A DNA stretch of 64,000 nucleotides, taken from Rhizoclosmatium globosum (Eukaryota; Chytridiomycota; Chytridiomycetes; Chytridiales; Chytriomycetaceae). Shown piece by piece: positions 1 to 11,134 of this stretch. The stretch's first letter is position 1, and the number at the start of each line of letters is the position of its first letter. The notes under the pieces are model-generated. The model ran no database searches and was not told the origin of the DNA. It saw only the letters and a list, made by a program, of their open reading frames with translations. The stretch lies in assembly GCA_002104985.1 (NCBI GenBank), contig MCGO01000003.1, forward strand, positions 372,001-436,000, in the 5' to 3' direction. The position numbers and the translations under genes are program-made.

Positions 1-715
1 AGTGCTATACATGCAGGCAGCTGGATTCACGAGTAGAATCAAATATTATGCAGTGTTTAAACTCTCTGAGGGCGCCTGCTGTTTTGCTGGGATCGGGTAT
101 TCGGGCGTGAACCCAAAAACGAAGGAGCATGTTTGGGAAAGGGCACAGGGAGTTATCATTCGAGGAGTTGAAGGCGCTGAAAACTTTAAGCAGCTCTTTG
201 CGTCGTGGAATATGAAAACGGCGCTGTGGTTGAGGAACTGCGTATATTTGAGGATGGTTCCACCTGGCGGCAAACCTGGGCCTCTTGTGACTTGGGCAAC
301 ATTTATGGTTTCTGCGTTATGGCATGGATTCCATCCTGGATACTATTTGACGTTCGGAATGGGTGCTGCGTTCCCTGTGTTGGGTCGTTCAGCAAGGAAA
401 TATTTGAGGCCGTTGTTCTTGAAGCCGAGCAAGCTATATCCATACAAGATTGTGTATGACTTTCTGGGATGGTTTATTACTTGGACGTCCTTGAACAGTA
501 TTGTTGCTCCTTTTGTAATTTGGTATCTGAAGGAAGCGTTAGCTGCCTGGCGATCTGTTGGTTATTATTCGATTGTTTTTCTGATTGTTGGTTTTGTTGT
601 TTTGGATGGAAGTGGAGGAGGGAAATGGATTCGAAAGAATGTTGGGGCTTTCGTTGGGGCGGAACCGGTTGCTCGTACTATTACCACAACACGAGAGAAA
701 CTCAAAGACCAATAG
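1..715 (+). CDS. ALE1: Lysophospholipid acyltransferase, MBOAT family (C-terminal part, truncated by window edge)
   Basis: The reading frame is open from the first base, so the N-terminus lies outside the window. The visible ~237 residues match the C-terminal half of the ALE1/MBOAT1-2-5 type acyltransferases, which re-acylate lysophospholipids in the ER membrane. Seen: the segment GFTSRIKYYAVFKLSEGA near the start, WNMKTALWLRNCVYLR about a third in, and the family hallmark SALWHGFHPGYYLTF with the active-site histidine. Several hydrophobic segments follow (around 460-600), as expected for a polytopic enzyme, then a short basic tail. The stop is at 713-715. No break is seen. The family call is firm; the exact substrate preference is not readable. 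Confidence 0.88.
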   Translation, partial: VLYMQAAGFTSRIKYYAVFKLSEGACCFAGIGYSGVNPKTKEHVWERAQGVIIRGVEGAENFKQLFASWNMKTALWLRNCVYLRMVPPGGKPGPLVTWATFMVSALWHGFHPGYYLTFGMGAAFPVLGRSARKYLRPLFLKPSKLYPYKIVYDFLGWFITWTSLNSIVAPFVIWYLKEALAAWRSVGYYSIVFLIVGFVVLDGSGGGKWIRKNVGAFVGAEPVARTITTTREKLKDQ

Positions 716-804
716 CCACCGAGTATGATTAATAAAAGAAAGTTTACTTTATACGCGTGGCTTTATTATTAAGTGTTGATAAGGAAAAGATGGCCCAATC
801 CAAT

Positions 805-1876
805 TCAGTCATCTACAACTAGATTCTTTCGTGCTAGACAAGACTTAGATTGTGTCAGATGATACTAATAATTCTTGGTTAATATTACGCAATAGAAAAA
901 ACAAGAATGTGCACCTGAATGCCTCCAAGACTTTTGAAACTCTTTTGACAACTAAAACAATACAACTCCACAGTCTCGCGTAGAGTAGGTTCTCTCGGCT
1001 TCCTCCGAATATAAGTTCTTGGTCCTGGGGCCACATATTCACAGACAGCATTCCGTCGCAAACAATACCCACAAGATGGTCGTTTTCCATCACATCGTTT
1101 CTTTTGGTCGCGACAACCTCGACAAGGTTCAGTATTTTTAGGTTTTGGTATAATTGGTGAGATTGGATCGAACGCGTCGGAGCTGTTGTTGCTACTGCTG
1201 ATATTGCTGATAGATGGTTGTATCGGCTCAGTCTGCGAGATTCTGTCGTACATACAAGGAACACCCCGACTTTTGCACTGTCCGCATTCGGGTATCATTC
1301 TTGAGCACTTTCTCTTTAGCGTTCTGCATCCTGTACAGGAATTCATGCTAAGGTTGTCTTGATTCATGGTTTCTCCAAAAGATACTGTGACAACTGGAAT
1401 ACTTGGTATATCTGAGTCATCTATGAGGGATGCTATGCTCATTACGTTTGGAGGCTCTAGTAGAGATGGTTTTGGTGATAGTTTTGGTGGCCGATCCAAA
1501 GGTTCCAAAGTTTGACTTGTCCAAGAACACTCCAGGCCTCTTTCTATACATCTTCCACAATGCGGTTTGACTAGATCACAACGTCTTCGTATGATTTTAC
1601 AATGGATGCACTATGTTGCAAGGTTAGGTAAGGGTTGATGTCTGATACAAGAAACCTCACCGGAACCGGCCTCCGAGAAAGATGGACTGCCGAAGAAGCT
1701 GAAAGTAGTGGGGACCTTGCATCTATCGTGTCTAGAGGAGCAGGCGAGACGGATAGTGAGACAGGACTCCTTGCTGTTGAGAACTGGTCTGGCGGGCCAA
1801 CTTCCAAGAACCTGTTTTGATTCTCCCTCCCCTGACAATGGACATGTTTTGCCTCTGCTTCGTCATCTCCGGTCAT
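805..1876 (-). CDS. Triple Zn2Cys6 protein with an added C2HC finger
   Basis: Three exons by inspection: 1876-1661, 1610-915 and 864-805 (introns of 50 nt each, the first with a CTAAC branch site), giving about 323 residues. The first acceptor restores the lead-in RRPVPC, as in neighbouring zinc-cluster genes. Three complete Zn2Cys6 clusters follow in tandem: CIHCKIIRRRC...C..C...C, CTGCRTLKRKC... and CRGCRDQKKRC..., each with C-x2-C-x6-C-x6-C-x2-C-x6-C spacing. After the second intron the C-terminus reads CFSCQKSFKSLGGIQYH then six residues and C, a C2HC finger-like module. Between clusters 1 and 2 lies NVMSIASLIDD, the peptide that ends several neighbours. There is no fungal-specific transcription factor middle domain. 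DNA binding is known for the family; three clusters in one chain is unusual. Function unknown. Confidence 0.82.
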
Positions 1877-2062
1877 GAGGTTGTAAGAATAAATGGAGAG
1901 AGAGAGAATGGAGGCAGGTTTTTTTTATGCCGGTCCTTCTTGCCGATAGCCAACCCTAAATCAGTGAACCCAAGCCCAAATCGAACCTGCGTTTTCCACT
2001 TATTTGTTCAAAGAATGGTTATGCATAATAACGCGATGATGAGCTTTAAACACAAAGTTTAA

Positions 2063-3714
2063 TTAATGGTTGCTTCCACCCAAACATCCAACGCAATTAT
2101 GAAGAAGCTCGTGGCAATAGATATCACATTCAAGACAAAAGAGATGCATACAATTCGGGCATTGGTATCGTCCACTCCCTTGTTGGTGTCTCATTTTTGA
2201 AATAACCTTTCCTTTTTCTTTTCCATCCACATCCATCAGATCTGCTGATACAACAGGGAATGCCACTTGACATGCACGACAATGAGTTGAATTTGAGCTG
2301 CGAGAGAGAGTGAAAAATGTGAGGTTCTTTCGTGAGAATATTAAATACCAAATGTATTACTCATACCTGTGAGACACTGGAATTTCAACAAACGGAGGAA
2401 CTGGAAACAAATGGTGGTATGATCTGGCTAACAAGACACTCGAGACAAGAGTCAAGGAACAGATGGGGCAGTCTGTTGGTAACGAACAGATTGTAGTTTT
2501 ACATCTGGGACATTCGTATCCAATTTGTGTGGGTTTCCCGTGACTTGAAGAATATATAAAGGAGAAAGATTAGTGAGACAAACTCTCAGTAAGCAACGCA
2601 TCATACTTTGCACAAATGGTTGGAGATGCGAATGATGTGCTTGATGGAAATCCCATTTCAATCATTGCGAGACTCGCAGTTTTCTCAGATTCAACTGCGG
2701 GTGGCGCTACGTGTGATGCCAAGACTTCTTTTAAGTGTTGTTCGTTCATAATCACGTTGTAGATTCCTGATTCGAGGAATCGGCTGTCAGACGTGGGTTC
2801 ATACACTCCAAGATATATATCACACCTTTAGTTTCCTTGCAAATGTGTTTGCAGATTCGCATTTCAGCACTCAATCCAATGATAGAAACTCGAATGTTAT
2901 CTGCTTTCAAGCTTTGGATTGTTTCGCTGATATTTCCAGGATCACATGTAGTCAATGCACTATATAGAACCAATATCTCTCTGGATCCGTGGGATGGGAC
3001 GTGTCTTGTAGAAAAGGCTCAGCCAAGACAAGCGATTTGATCCACTCTACTCACAATAAACTCCGTCGCGCTATTTCAAGAGCATTTTGAAGCGAAGGTT
3101 CACCCCGTGGCTCACGGTTCGATTTGTTTTGAATTGCGGCAATGTGTTCGGCAGTGTTTCCAGTAAGTTCGGTATATTTCTCAGCACCGCCATCGCGTGT
3201 TGCAATCAAGCCTATGCATCCAAGAGGGTTCACAGTGAGGAAGTGGTCAACATAGACCTGCGCGTTGTGAAGAACACATTCGAGACGGGTAGGCAGCAGA
3301 TAGTCAGCGGGAGAAGCAATCGCCTCACTACATTCGATAGTTTTAACATCCAAGCAGTACTCCACCAGGAAAGGATAGTTGTACCTCATATCGAGGACGA
3401 GAAACTGGTGGCGAATCAGGCCACGGTGGACGGGCACCGCCGAGTTTGACAGGGCCAACACGTGACGGCGCCGTGCAAGTTTTTCGCGGGCAAGAGCGGC
3501 GACGTGGGCGGCGAGGGAGCCGCTGTCGTCTTCCTTTTGGATTGGTTTGTTGGTTACGAACGACTCGGACTTAAACCTTGAACTACGCAAAGACGCCGTC
3601 AACGACCCGCCTCACCTCGAGTGCATCCCACGAACGCTGGTACGCTGCTTCCCAGTGGTACATGCCGCCTTGGCCTGTGTTGCTGCCGGTCTGGGCCTCG
3701 TCTTCGTCAATCAT
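2063..3714 (-). CDS. SSL1: TFIIH core subunit SSL1/p44 (GTF2H2)
   Basis: Seven exons restore a full p44 protein: 3714-3616, 3569-3385, 3327-3055, 3004-2826, 2766-2617, 2543-2367 and 2297-2063, with introns of 46-73 nt. In order: an N-terminal stretch with YHWEAAYQRSWDAL; a von Willebrand A-like domain (FLVLDMSEAI, then SREILVLYSALTTCDP and IRVSIIGLSAEMRICK); LARSYHHLFPVPPF before the C-terminal zinc region; and cysteine pairs CPRCKTTIC/CPIC and CRAC/CPNC/CLECDIYCHELLHNCVGC forming the C4 and RING-like zinc modules. p44 binds and stimulates the XPD helicase in transcription initiation and nucleotide excision repair in the nucleus. All exon joins are in frame with no break, a useful contrast with other genes here. 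Confidence 0.95.
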
Positions 3715-4035
3715 TTTGAATAAGAGAAAGAAGAAAGAAAGAACATCATGTCAAACTTCACTTTTGGTTTTCAACTCTGACTTCATTAGTTCCTTCACTC
3801 GATTCACTTTGAGAAGGACATTACATTCTTGCTGTCTCCCTCGAATTCATAACCGATCCAGATGGAGCAAAAGCAATCTCCGACTCTATTTGAAACGACA
3901 CATTACACAACAAATCGAATCGATTCATATTGACATACGAGAGGAGAACCACGATCCTGTTCGCGCAAAAATCGCGTAAGAGAGATTTGCTGCTGAAACA
4001 TAAAATCAAATTTTGTCGTCGAAAATCCTTCCCGC

Positions 4036-4632
4036 ATGGCGTCACCCTCTCCGAACGATATGGACGTGGCCACAAGTCTGCTCCAGCTAAACGAGTCTCT
4101 GCACTACGAAAAGGATTCCGCTGGCTCTAAGGTCCCTCGGCCACTTCCGTGCTTCTGCTGTCGTCAGCAGCGAAAAAAGTGCGATCTGATTCGTCCCTCC
4201 TGTGCACGATGCCTTCACAGAGGTACTCCCTGTGAATATCCTACTGGAAGGAAGCCGTACATGACCAAGGCCCGTAAACGACTGGCTCTAGAAGCCGAAC
4301 GGCGATCCGTTAGTAACATTACTAAGCCGTCAGCGGCTCCAAAAATTGAAGAACAAGACGCATCGCATGCTTCTTTACCACTCTCTCCAGTTTCGCAAGC
4401 ATCAATATCATGTCACCATGACCATGACCGTGACCGTGATTCGGTTCCGAGTCATCCTCCTGACACTATGCCACCCTCACCCAACGGCAACATCCCGCCA
4501 ATCAGTTTGGACCAACGCCTCACTCCTCAAGCTGATGCTATACAGAAAGTGAATCCTGATCAATACAGCTCCCACGAGGTTCCTGTCGCTCAATGGAGAA
4601 ATGTGATGAGTGTCAGTTCACTTGTTGATTGA
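4036..4632 (+). CDS. Small single Zn2Cys6 protein (copy A)
   Basis: Single exon, 198 residues, ATG at 4036. One zinc cluster at about residues 38-66: the lead-in RPLPC continues into CFCCRQQRKKC, with six cysteines at canonical spacing, followed by the basic stretch GRKPYMTKARKRLALEAE. The rest is Ser/Pro/Asp/His-rich and probably disordered; there is no dimerisation coiled coil or middle homology domain. The last ten residues are NVMSVSSLVD, the shared terminal peptide of this locus. Its closest relative in the window is the inverted copy at 14681-15258, with near-identical cluster and flanking basic region. Probably a DNA-binding regulator; target unknown. Confidence 0.85.
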   Translation: MASPSPNDMDVATSLLQLNESLHYEKDSAGSKVPRPLPCFCCRQQRKKCDLIRPSCARCLHRGTPCEYPTGRKPYMTKARKRLALEAERRSVSNITKPSAAPKIEEQDASHASLPLSPVSQASISCHHDHDRDRDSVPSHPPDTMPPSPNGNIPPISLDQRLTPQADAIQKVNPDQYSSHEVPVAQWRNVMSVSSLVD

Positions 4633-4644
4633 TTTCAAATACCT

Positions 4645-5180
4645 TTAGTTTAGCTGATGTAGAATTAAGTCCAATAAATCCTCACCCTTCGAAGTTATTT
4701 CTATGTATGATTTCTTTGACAGTTTGAAGTTACGTTCATGTATCATCTCTTTGACAGTCTTGAGTACTGGGGTATCGGGTATTTCCTTTGTTCTCTTGTG
4801 TATAATGGTGTTTTCTGCTTCGTAACTCAAGCATCTCTTAACACACAGTCAATAACATTTTCCGGACGAAATGACTGATGGGTTTGCTTGACTTAAGACT
4901 AGGCGCAAAAACTTAGTGGAATATCGTACTGTCAATTCAATGGTTCCAGGAAAACAACCAAATGATAGGTCATTCATTAGTAAAGTTTCTTCCTGCAATT
5001 GCAGATTGTCCCACTGTCCACAATTAAATTTTCTTGTCTCTTCCAGTTTCATAAGATAACATCGCTTCATGAATCGTTGCACTGAAATGTGACTCACCAA
5101 TCCTCTGTTGGTGTAACGTTTCGGGGAAGACGTGCCGGGGTCTTCGAATCCCACTCCGATCTCTTGCCGTTGTCGCTCAT
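4645..5180 (-). CDS. Hypothetical small spliced gene, unrecognised
   Basis: Minus-strand coding signal between the divergent zinc-cluster genes. A first exon probably starts at ATG 5180 (MSDNGKRSEWDSKTP...) and ends before GTGAGT near 5095. A 3' exon reads ENVIDCVLRDA and then, after a one-base frame change, LSYEAENTIIHKRTKEIP through to EDLLDLILHQLN and a stop at 4645. A TACTAAT branch-like motif lies between them. I could not join the exons in one frame and recognise no family. The charged, helix-like C-terminal exon and the lack of stops are the only reasons to list it. Confidence 0.35.
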
Positions 5181-5326
5181 TTATCGCCTGTGATCCAGTC
5201 TATTATCAATTACAAGGTAGTATCCAAACTGCTTTTCTATTCCGTAACCAAAATATTGATTTGCGGATACCACCGTTTCAGGATCTTGATGCCCGGCGAC
5301 AATACTCGGAGAAAATCGTTAGGGAA

Positions 5327-6585
5327 ATGGACAATCCTGACAGCCATCTATCCTTTCATCAAACAGAAGAAAGCAGTATCAATGGGCAGGAACTAGTGTA
5401 TCTTCCGCCTCCACTGGATCTGCAGCCTAATCCTGTGAATCTCAACCTATACCCAAACCCAACCGCCGAAACGTCATACCGAAGCCTACCAAGACATCCT
5501 CGCTCATTTCCATGTAAAAGCTGTCGAAGTCAAAGGAAAAAGTGTGATGGAGTCTCAAGCGGCTGCTCCAGATGTTTAGAACAAGGAACCCTCTGTGAAT
5601 ATGAAGATTCCCCGCGCCGCTTCCACCGTCAAGGTCCGCCTTTGACAACCGAGGAGCCAAACTCTTCACAGTTGCCCTCTCTTCCCCCATTCGACTACTT
5701 CAGCCTCCAATACGAAGCAAAATACAACCCAGAAACAAGCTCCTCGGTTTCACCACCACCTCCTCCATATCCTCCGCAACTCAGCAATTATGCTGCACAA
5801 TCATCCGTACGTCGGAATTTGAGTCACGGAATTGCGTCGGCTGCTGAATTGGCTGATACGGACTTGACGGCACTTGCCCAACGATATCAAAATGAAATTG
5901 CCAGCCTCACGAAACGGCCGCTGCCCTGTGACGTGTGTAGACAACAAAAGAAGAAGTAAGTTGGCTGTTTTATTGTGTAGTGAGACGAGGTGGAGGAAGG
6001 CTCAGAGGCGGGGAGGGGACGGGCGAAAAAAAAGGAGGGGAAAACTGTGTCTGAAAAAAAGGGGGCTATGACTAACCGCACTTAATTTTGAATTTTAGAT
6101 GTGATCGTCTAAGGCCCAGTTGTAGCTCTTGTCTTCAGCGGAATATAAAGTGCGAGTACGTGTTGCCTCCGAAGAAGGCGTCTCAAGCAAAATGGAGGGC
6201 TCGTCTTGTTCTTGAGAACGCGCAATCCCTTGGCTCAGTTCAATTGCCTGAACCCATTCAGCAGATTGATAGAGGATTTACGTTGGCCCCATTTGCAGTT
6301 CCACCACAGATTTTAATGGAAGGCGACGGCCGGAACGTTGCTTCAACTTTTCGACCACCACCTCTTCAAACAACGCTGATTCCTCCGTCACTATTTACCA
6401 ACCCTGGTAGCTTGTCTTTATCGCCAATAGGCTCTCCTTCGCCGTTACCTCCTATTCGATTTGCATCAGCTCCAACTTCCAGTATCAACTCTGAAATAGC
6501 AGCAGTCGAACCAGTCCATCAACCTTCCGGCTCTACCTCTTCATCTCGATCTTCAGTGATGTCTGTGAATTCACTCTTATTGTAA
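5327..6585 (+). CDS. Double Zn2Cys6 protein (copy B)
   Basis: Two exons, 5327-5955 and 6099-6585, joined by a 143-nt phase-2 intron with GTAAGT donor and TTTTAG acceptor; the intron sits inside the second zinc cluster between KK and CD. Start chosen at ATG 5327 (MDNPDSHLSF), although the frame is open upstream. Cluster 1 is CKSCRSQRKKC...CSRCLEQGTLC; cluster 2 is CDVCRQQKKKC...CSSCLQRNIKC. Before cluster 2 lies a helix-like segment LTALAQRYQNEIASLTKRP, and after it AKWRARLVLEN; both are conserved in the copy at 11439-13183. The remainder is Pro/Ser-rich, and the protein ends SSVMSVNSLLL. Likely a DNA-binding regulator with two binding modules; function not known. Confidence 0.85.
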
Positions 6586-6643
6586 AATGAAAAGCAAGTA
6601 ATAAACATTGTATTATTAAAATCCATCAAACCCTGTCCAAATT

Positions 6644-8634
6644 TCAACAATCACCTTCATATTTAACATCTCTATCAATTCGCAAATTATTAACCTCATC
6701 ACCTCGTTCGTTTACAGATTCCACGGCATCAACAAGAACCTCCTGAACAGCAACCTTTCCTTCATTCATGTTCCTTCCTTTTCCGTCAGCATACTCGTAG
6801 TAAGGCTCTGAATGAACAAACGGTGGCGCTATTCGCCCCTCAGTCTGATACACACGGGTAACAGTATCAGGAGGTGGAATATTTCCTCGGGGCGGTTGCG
6901 TAGAATACGAAGGATGATATTGTGTACGAGGGGGCGGAGGAGGAGGAGCACGAGAAGCTTGACTGCGATAGTACTCTTCCTCCGAAATTTCTATGTACCT
7001 CCCAACGACTGGTCTCTCAACGACAGAGGGACCGGAAGCAGAGCGATGATATTGAGGAGCTTCATTTTTTGAAGTGCTGTAGTATTGGACTGGATGTTCT
7101 CGAGGATATTGTTGAGGATGAGTAGAGACTGGAATGGGGCCAGGTCGGTCTTCCCAATATTCTGGACCGTTTTGGTGGCGATATGGTTGAGCATAGTATT
7201 GTGGTTGTTGAGGATATTCTTGGGGATGACGTTCTGGTGGATACTGGCGATGGTTGGCCTGGTCTGGATGAGCCATTGGCAGATAAGACTTTGGTACAGT
7301 GCCTCCTTGCGTGTGAGACGGATGGGTGGGATAAGGTCTTGAATAAATAGGACTATAATTAGAATCTCTCTGATGTGCAGAGCTGACATATACAGGTTGG
7401 CTGGGAGTTGCAGGCGGAGCCATGAGAATTACTCGTCGGGATTGGGGTGGATATATAGCAGTCCGTCTTTCGCTTTCAAGTAAGACTCCAGCTTTCGATT
7501 CTTCACATGCCGGTGCGATAGGTCTGTTTTGAATATATTCAGGATGCACCAGTTGTCGTGGTTGTATTCCCACAGGTTGATGCATTGTTACTACTCGAGC
7601 TGATGAAGGAATTTGACTCGGTTGTGGGACAATGTACTGTGGTGGGTACGAACGAAATTGTTGATGTGCTTGGGTGTCAAAATTATTTTGCGGGTACGAC
7701 TGTCGTGATATATTTCCAGGAGGATACGTTTCAGATGACATTACTGCTGAATGTAGCGGCAATCTCCGTCGTTCTGGCCCAGCAAGAGGATAAGGATGAA
7801 ACCGCTGGGGAGATTCACGCCTATGGTACTGAGAAGCCATTTCACTCGGATGAAGCTGTTGCCCTTGTCCTGAAACATACAAAATGTTTCTCGGAGCGAG
7901 TTGTTGTGGTTGTGGTAGAAGCTGCCGAGATCTCATCTCTCCCACAGTCCCAACGACACCACCGCTTGGCAGGGTATTACTCAAACTCTTTTGAGCAGCC
8001 ATTCTAGCCAAATTCTGCTTTTGCTGCAGTTGTATTTGCTGTTCACTGATTTTGACAACTTCAACAGGTCGTGGCGCAAGTCGAGATGGGGACGCCTCCA
8101 GAATCCTGTGAGCCGCGGCCACATCCACGTCTGATTTTAGAGGAGAAGCAACAGAGCCTTCACGAGAAGAAGCGGCAGTTGGTGAATGATTGAATGGAAT
8201 TATGTGGGTGGTACTAGTACCATCGCTGCTGTCAAGTTGACCCGACCCGCGTTCATTCGCCCGTTTCCGTAGTTTAATAGGAGCTGGTTTATAAGAGCAC
8301 GGTACTTGTCGTTTTATGCAGCGGCTGCAAGAGGGGCGGGTCAGGTCGCCTATAATTAGTTTGGGGGTTAGTAACGAGGTACACTGGACTTGGTCTGTCA
8401 AAACCATACATCGTTTCCGGTGGACCCGACAGCCTTCGCAGGGCTGAGGCCGTCCGCTTCCGCCAAAGACAATTGGTTGGATGTCAGGGAAGCCGTCGTG
8501 GTCGGGCGCCGCAGCATCGTGGTGTACCTCGTCCAGGTTGAGATTGACATTCCCGCCAGTGGTACCGTTGAACCCTTCTTCGTCGCGGCGTTCGTCTGCT
8601 GGCGGGGCGATGGGTTGTCTGGCTTGGTGTCCAT
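6644..8634 (-). CDS. Zn2Cys6 protein with long Pro/Gln/Tyr/His-rich tail
   Basis: About 600 residues with one 60-nt intron (8350-8409; donor CGAT|GTATGG, acceptor ATTATAG) that splits the third cysteine codon of the cluster and restores CEGCRVHRKRC then DLTRPSCSRCIKRQVPC. The tail of about 500 residues is low complexity (Pro, Gln, Tyr, His, Ser), a composition seen in activation or condensate-forming regions. It lacks the terminal peptide found in most neighbours. The frame stays open to 8713 without an ATG; ATG 8634 (MDTKPD...) is in another frame, one base off, so either a short 5' exon or a one-base error is needed. Start therefore uncertain; cluster and tail are clear. Confidence 0.75.
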
Positions 8635-8649
8635 CTATAAATGACGTCG

Positions 8650-8966
8650 GCGCGAGGCTGGGTAAATGTCTTGAGTGGTTTTGATGGAGCGATGTAGAGT
8701 AAATCCACCGCAAAAAATAGATGATCTCACACTGCCGAATTGCAAGCGCACTATCATTACTGTATGTTTATATGAAATCGTTTGTAATGCTGTACCGTCT
8801 CCACTTACTTCTTTGTATGGGATTAGATCTATGGAATGCTTTGGAACATAGCAAAGCATCAAGTATGGTTTTCGAGTGGTACAAAGGATTGACATACATT
8901 AACGTAAGTTCATTCATTCTCATTTATTCAAGAATAACTCGTTACTTTCACTCGTTTGTAGTTCTT
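8650..8966. other. No gene recognised
   Basis: AT-rich spacer between two minus-strand zinc-cluster genes. A 98-residue plus-strand frame (8721-9017) is hydrophobic but shows no family features, and runs into the 3' end of the neighbouring coding region on the other strand. The 5' leader of the downstream gene probably lies here. Confidence 0.4.
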
Positions 8967-10493
8967 TCATTGTCCATAAAATCTTGGCTGTCGATCTTTG
9001 ACCAACTCACTCTCTGAGGGTCCATACTGAAACGCTGAATATTGAGAAGTAAAGCTGTCATTATTAACACGTAAATCTATTTGGGAGGGACTGGTAAATG
9101 AATAGGCAGCTGAGACTCTCTTATTAAATTGCCTGTCTGTTGGAGGCGTATCAGGCAACGCAGAATGATTCTGTTCCGCGACTAATATGTTGACTCATTG
9201 GCTGTTGAATAAATTGGTGATGGTATATGCGAGGCAATAATGCGTCTTGATGAGAAATTGAACACGAATACGAAGCAAGGGCATGCGGAGCAGATATTGA
9301 TGAGCTGGGCACAATTCTGTTTTGGTCATGTGAAATAGTTGGGGCTGGATGAAGACCGTGCGAATATGACGGATAATGCGCATAAGAAGTTTCACGAACG
9401 CGTTCTATCGACTTAAACCCTGAGCCGGAGTTATTGGGGTCTGATAATATCGTTTATAGTATTTACACTATTATGCGAGGCTGGACGAGTCGGAATCGGT
9501 GCAGGTGCACGAATTATTGACCCGAAAGCCGGCAGAGTTGGAGGAGACATGGCTACAATCCTCTCAGCAGAATCAGAAACTCGATTGGGCAATATCTCTA
9601 CTCTCGCTTTATGGGCAGGAATATCCTGTTTGGGTTGGTCCACATAAACACAAGGAACGCCGCGGTTTTTACAGTAATTCTAGAACGTCGTTGAGAAAAC
9701 CTTGCACAATGCAAACAAAATAGAAAAGACCACGTACACATGTTGGCCAAGACAAATCACACTTTTTCCGTTGATCTCGACAACCTTCGCAGGGTCTTGG
9801 TCGCCACGCCTTTGGGGTCATTCGTGGTCGCGCTGCTATGACTGGCACAGTAGGGGTATGGTCAATAAGAGCAGCAATGCAAAGAGGCTTCTTTTCAATC
9901 AGCTCCGTGAGCTCCTTTTTTCTTTGAAGTTTGGAACCAGAGTATTCACAAGGATTTCCTTTCTCAAGGCACGCCCACACGAAGGAAGCCTTAAATCACA
10001 TTTTTTGCGTAAATGGCGGCAATAGTCGCAAGGTAGTGCCCGAGTGAGTACGTTGCCATTCGTTCCTATCCTTGGTTTGTTTATTGGGTTGGACGGACTT
10101 GATGTAGATGGCTCAGGAGTCTGGGGAAGCGGAGGGGTAGATTCTGATAATTCCGATGGAGTTGATGATAGTGATGGCTGGGGCATTTCAGTACCATCAC
10201 TTGGATTAGTCAACCCAATGAACATAGGTGAAGCCAATTGAGGTTTCCGTTGAGAAACAGATGGATCCACGGTAAGTAAATCTCTTTTTTGAGCCAGCTG
10301 AAATGGATGGGTTTAGCCTGGGTTTGGCCTGGAAATTCCGATGGTACAGTTCAACTCCATCACTCAAACCCGCCTCTCCTTTTGAACAATCGTTATGGTC
10401 ACAGCGTACACCGCAACAAGTTTTTTTAGTACGGGGAATCACTATCTTGGCGAGGAATGATATTGGTTGGGTGCGCGGGTGGTTCGCCGCCAT
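8967..10493 (-). CDS. Double Zn2Cys6 protein with a frame break in cluster 1
   Basis: Proposed exons: ATG 10493 to about 10410; from LAQKRDLLTVDPS (acceptor CATTTCAG near 10301) through cluster 1 and on to 9738; then 9679 onward. Cluster 1 starts CDYCRHLRKKCDLRLPSCG, then the frame changes near 9972: the next frame gives CLEKGNPCEYSG, so one missing base separates cysteines 4 and 5. Cluster 2, CEGCRDQRKKCDLSWPTC then NYCKNRGVPC, is restored by a 58-nt phase-0 intron (9680-9737) between cysteines 4 and 5. A further 49-nt intron near 9440 restores an open Ser/His-rich tail. The tail either stops near 9165 or continues, with another one-base change, to 8967. Either a recent pseudogene or an assembly indel; nearby conserved genes with similar breaks favour the latter. 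Confidence 0.6.
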
Positions 10494-10927
10494 TCATAAA
10501 CTCCTTTGAGGCTCTTGTATTATTCATAAGAGACGTGTAGGTGAAGGAAAAATGGAGATAGGGATGAATATGTCTGTGGAAACTAATTGTAGTTAGGTTC
10601 ATTACAAAGCTTTAAAAAAACAGTGCTGAAATTGGGCATGTTGTACCTTTGACTGTCGGAGGAGATGACTGTGTGAAAGCTTTCAATATGAAGCAGTGGA
10701 AAGACCGGGCAGGATTCTATTCCGATGGATTCTTCTAGGCTGCAACAATAGCTGTGATGAAAAATCGCCATCCTTGAAGGCGATTGGCTGGGGTTTCCAT
10801 TGTCTATCCCAGCCTGTCTTCTTTTGAAGCCGAAGAGGTCGAGACTCACAAAGACAGAAAGTACAAAGAAAGAATGTATTTATTGTGGTATCATCGACGA
10901 TGAGGCTAAAGACGTGGAAATGAAGTT

Positions 10928-11134
10928 TCAAAAAATAGATGCTGAAGGGCCTTGGAGCTGTACTTCGAAGAGGAAGTTATCGACCTTTTCTTGAACGATT
11001 CGCAGTTGTCGATCTTGTTGTGCTCGTCCTCCTTGTTGTGCTTTCGGTGTCAATGTGCTGAACTCTGACATGATGGAGGTGATAGCAGTTTTGTTGCGTT
11101 GGTCTTGTAGGCGTTGGCGGAGAGCGGCGAACAT
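10928..11134 (-). CDS. Possible small protein, unrecognised
   Basis: A 68-residue frame with ATG at 11134 (MFAALRQRLQDQRNK...) and stop at 10928. It is charged, alanine/glutamine-rich and predicted helical (QDRQLRIVQEKVDNFL), unlike random translation of this AT-rich spacer. No family recognised and no paralogue seen in the window. It could be the first exon of a longer gene running toward 10583, where further open frames occur, but I found no convincing splice sites. Confidence 0.3.
   Translation of the reverse strand: MFAALRQRLQDQRNKTAITSIMSEFSTLTPKAQQGGRAQQDRQLRIVQEKVDNFLFEVQLQGPSASIF

Noticed and set aside
3087..3449. Plus-strand frame of 120 aa
   Set aside because: Opposite strand of SSL1 exons 2 and 3, whose spliced protein is unambiguous.
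7558..8007. Long plus-strand open frame (149 aa)
   Set aside because: Antisense to the Gln/Pro/His-rich tail of the zinc-cluster gene; biased codons on the real strand leave the complement open. No domain seen.
9737..9775. Apparent loss of cysteines 5 and 6 in the second cluster of the 8967 gene
   Set aside because: A 58-nt GT-AG intron after the fourth cysteine restores NYCKNRGVPC, so the cluster is complete.
10268..10284. Strong splice-donor-like sequence CACG|GTAAGTAAATC on the plus strand
   Set aside because: The coding region here is on the minus strand and no plus-strand exon precedes it.
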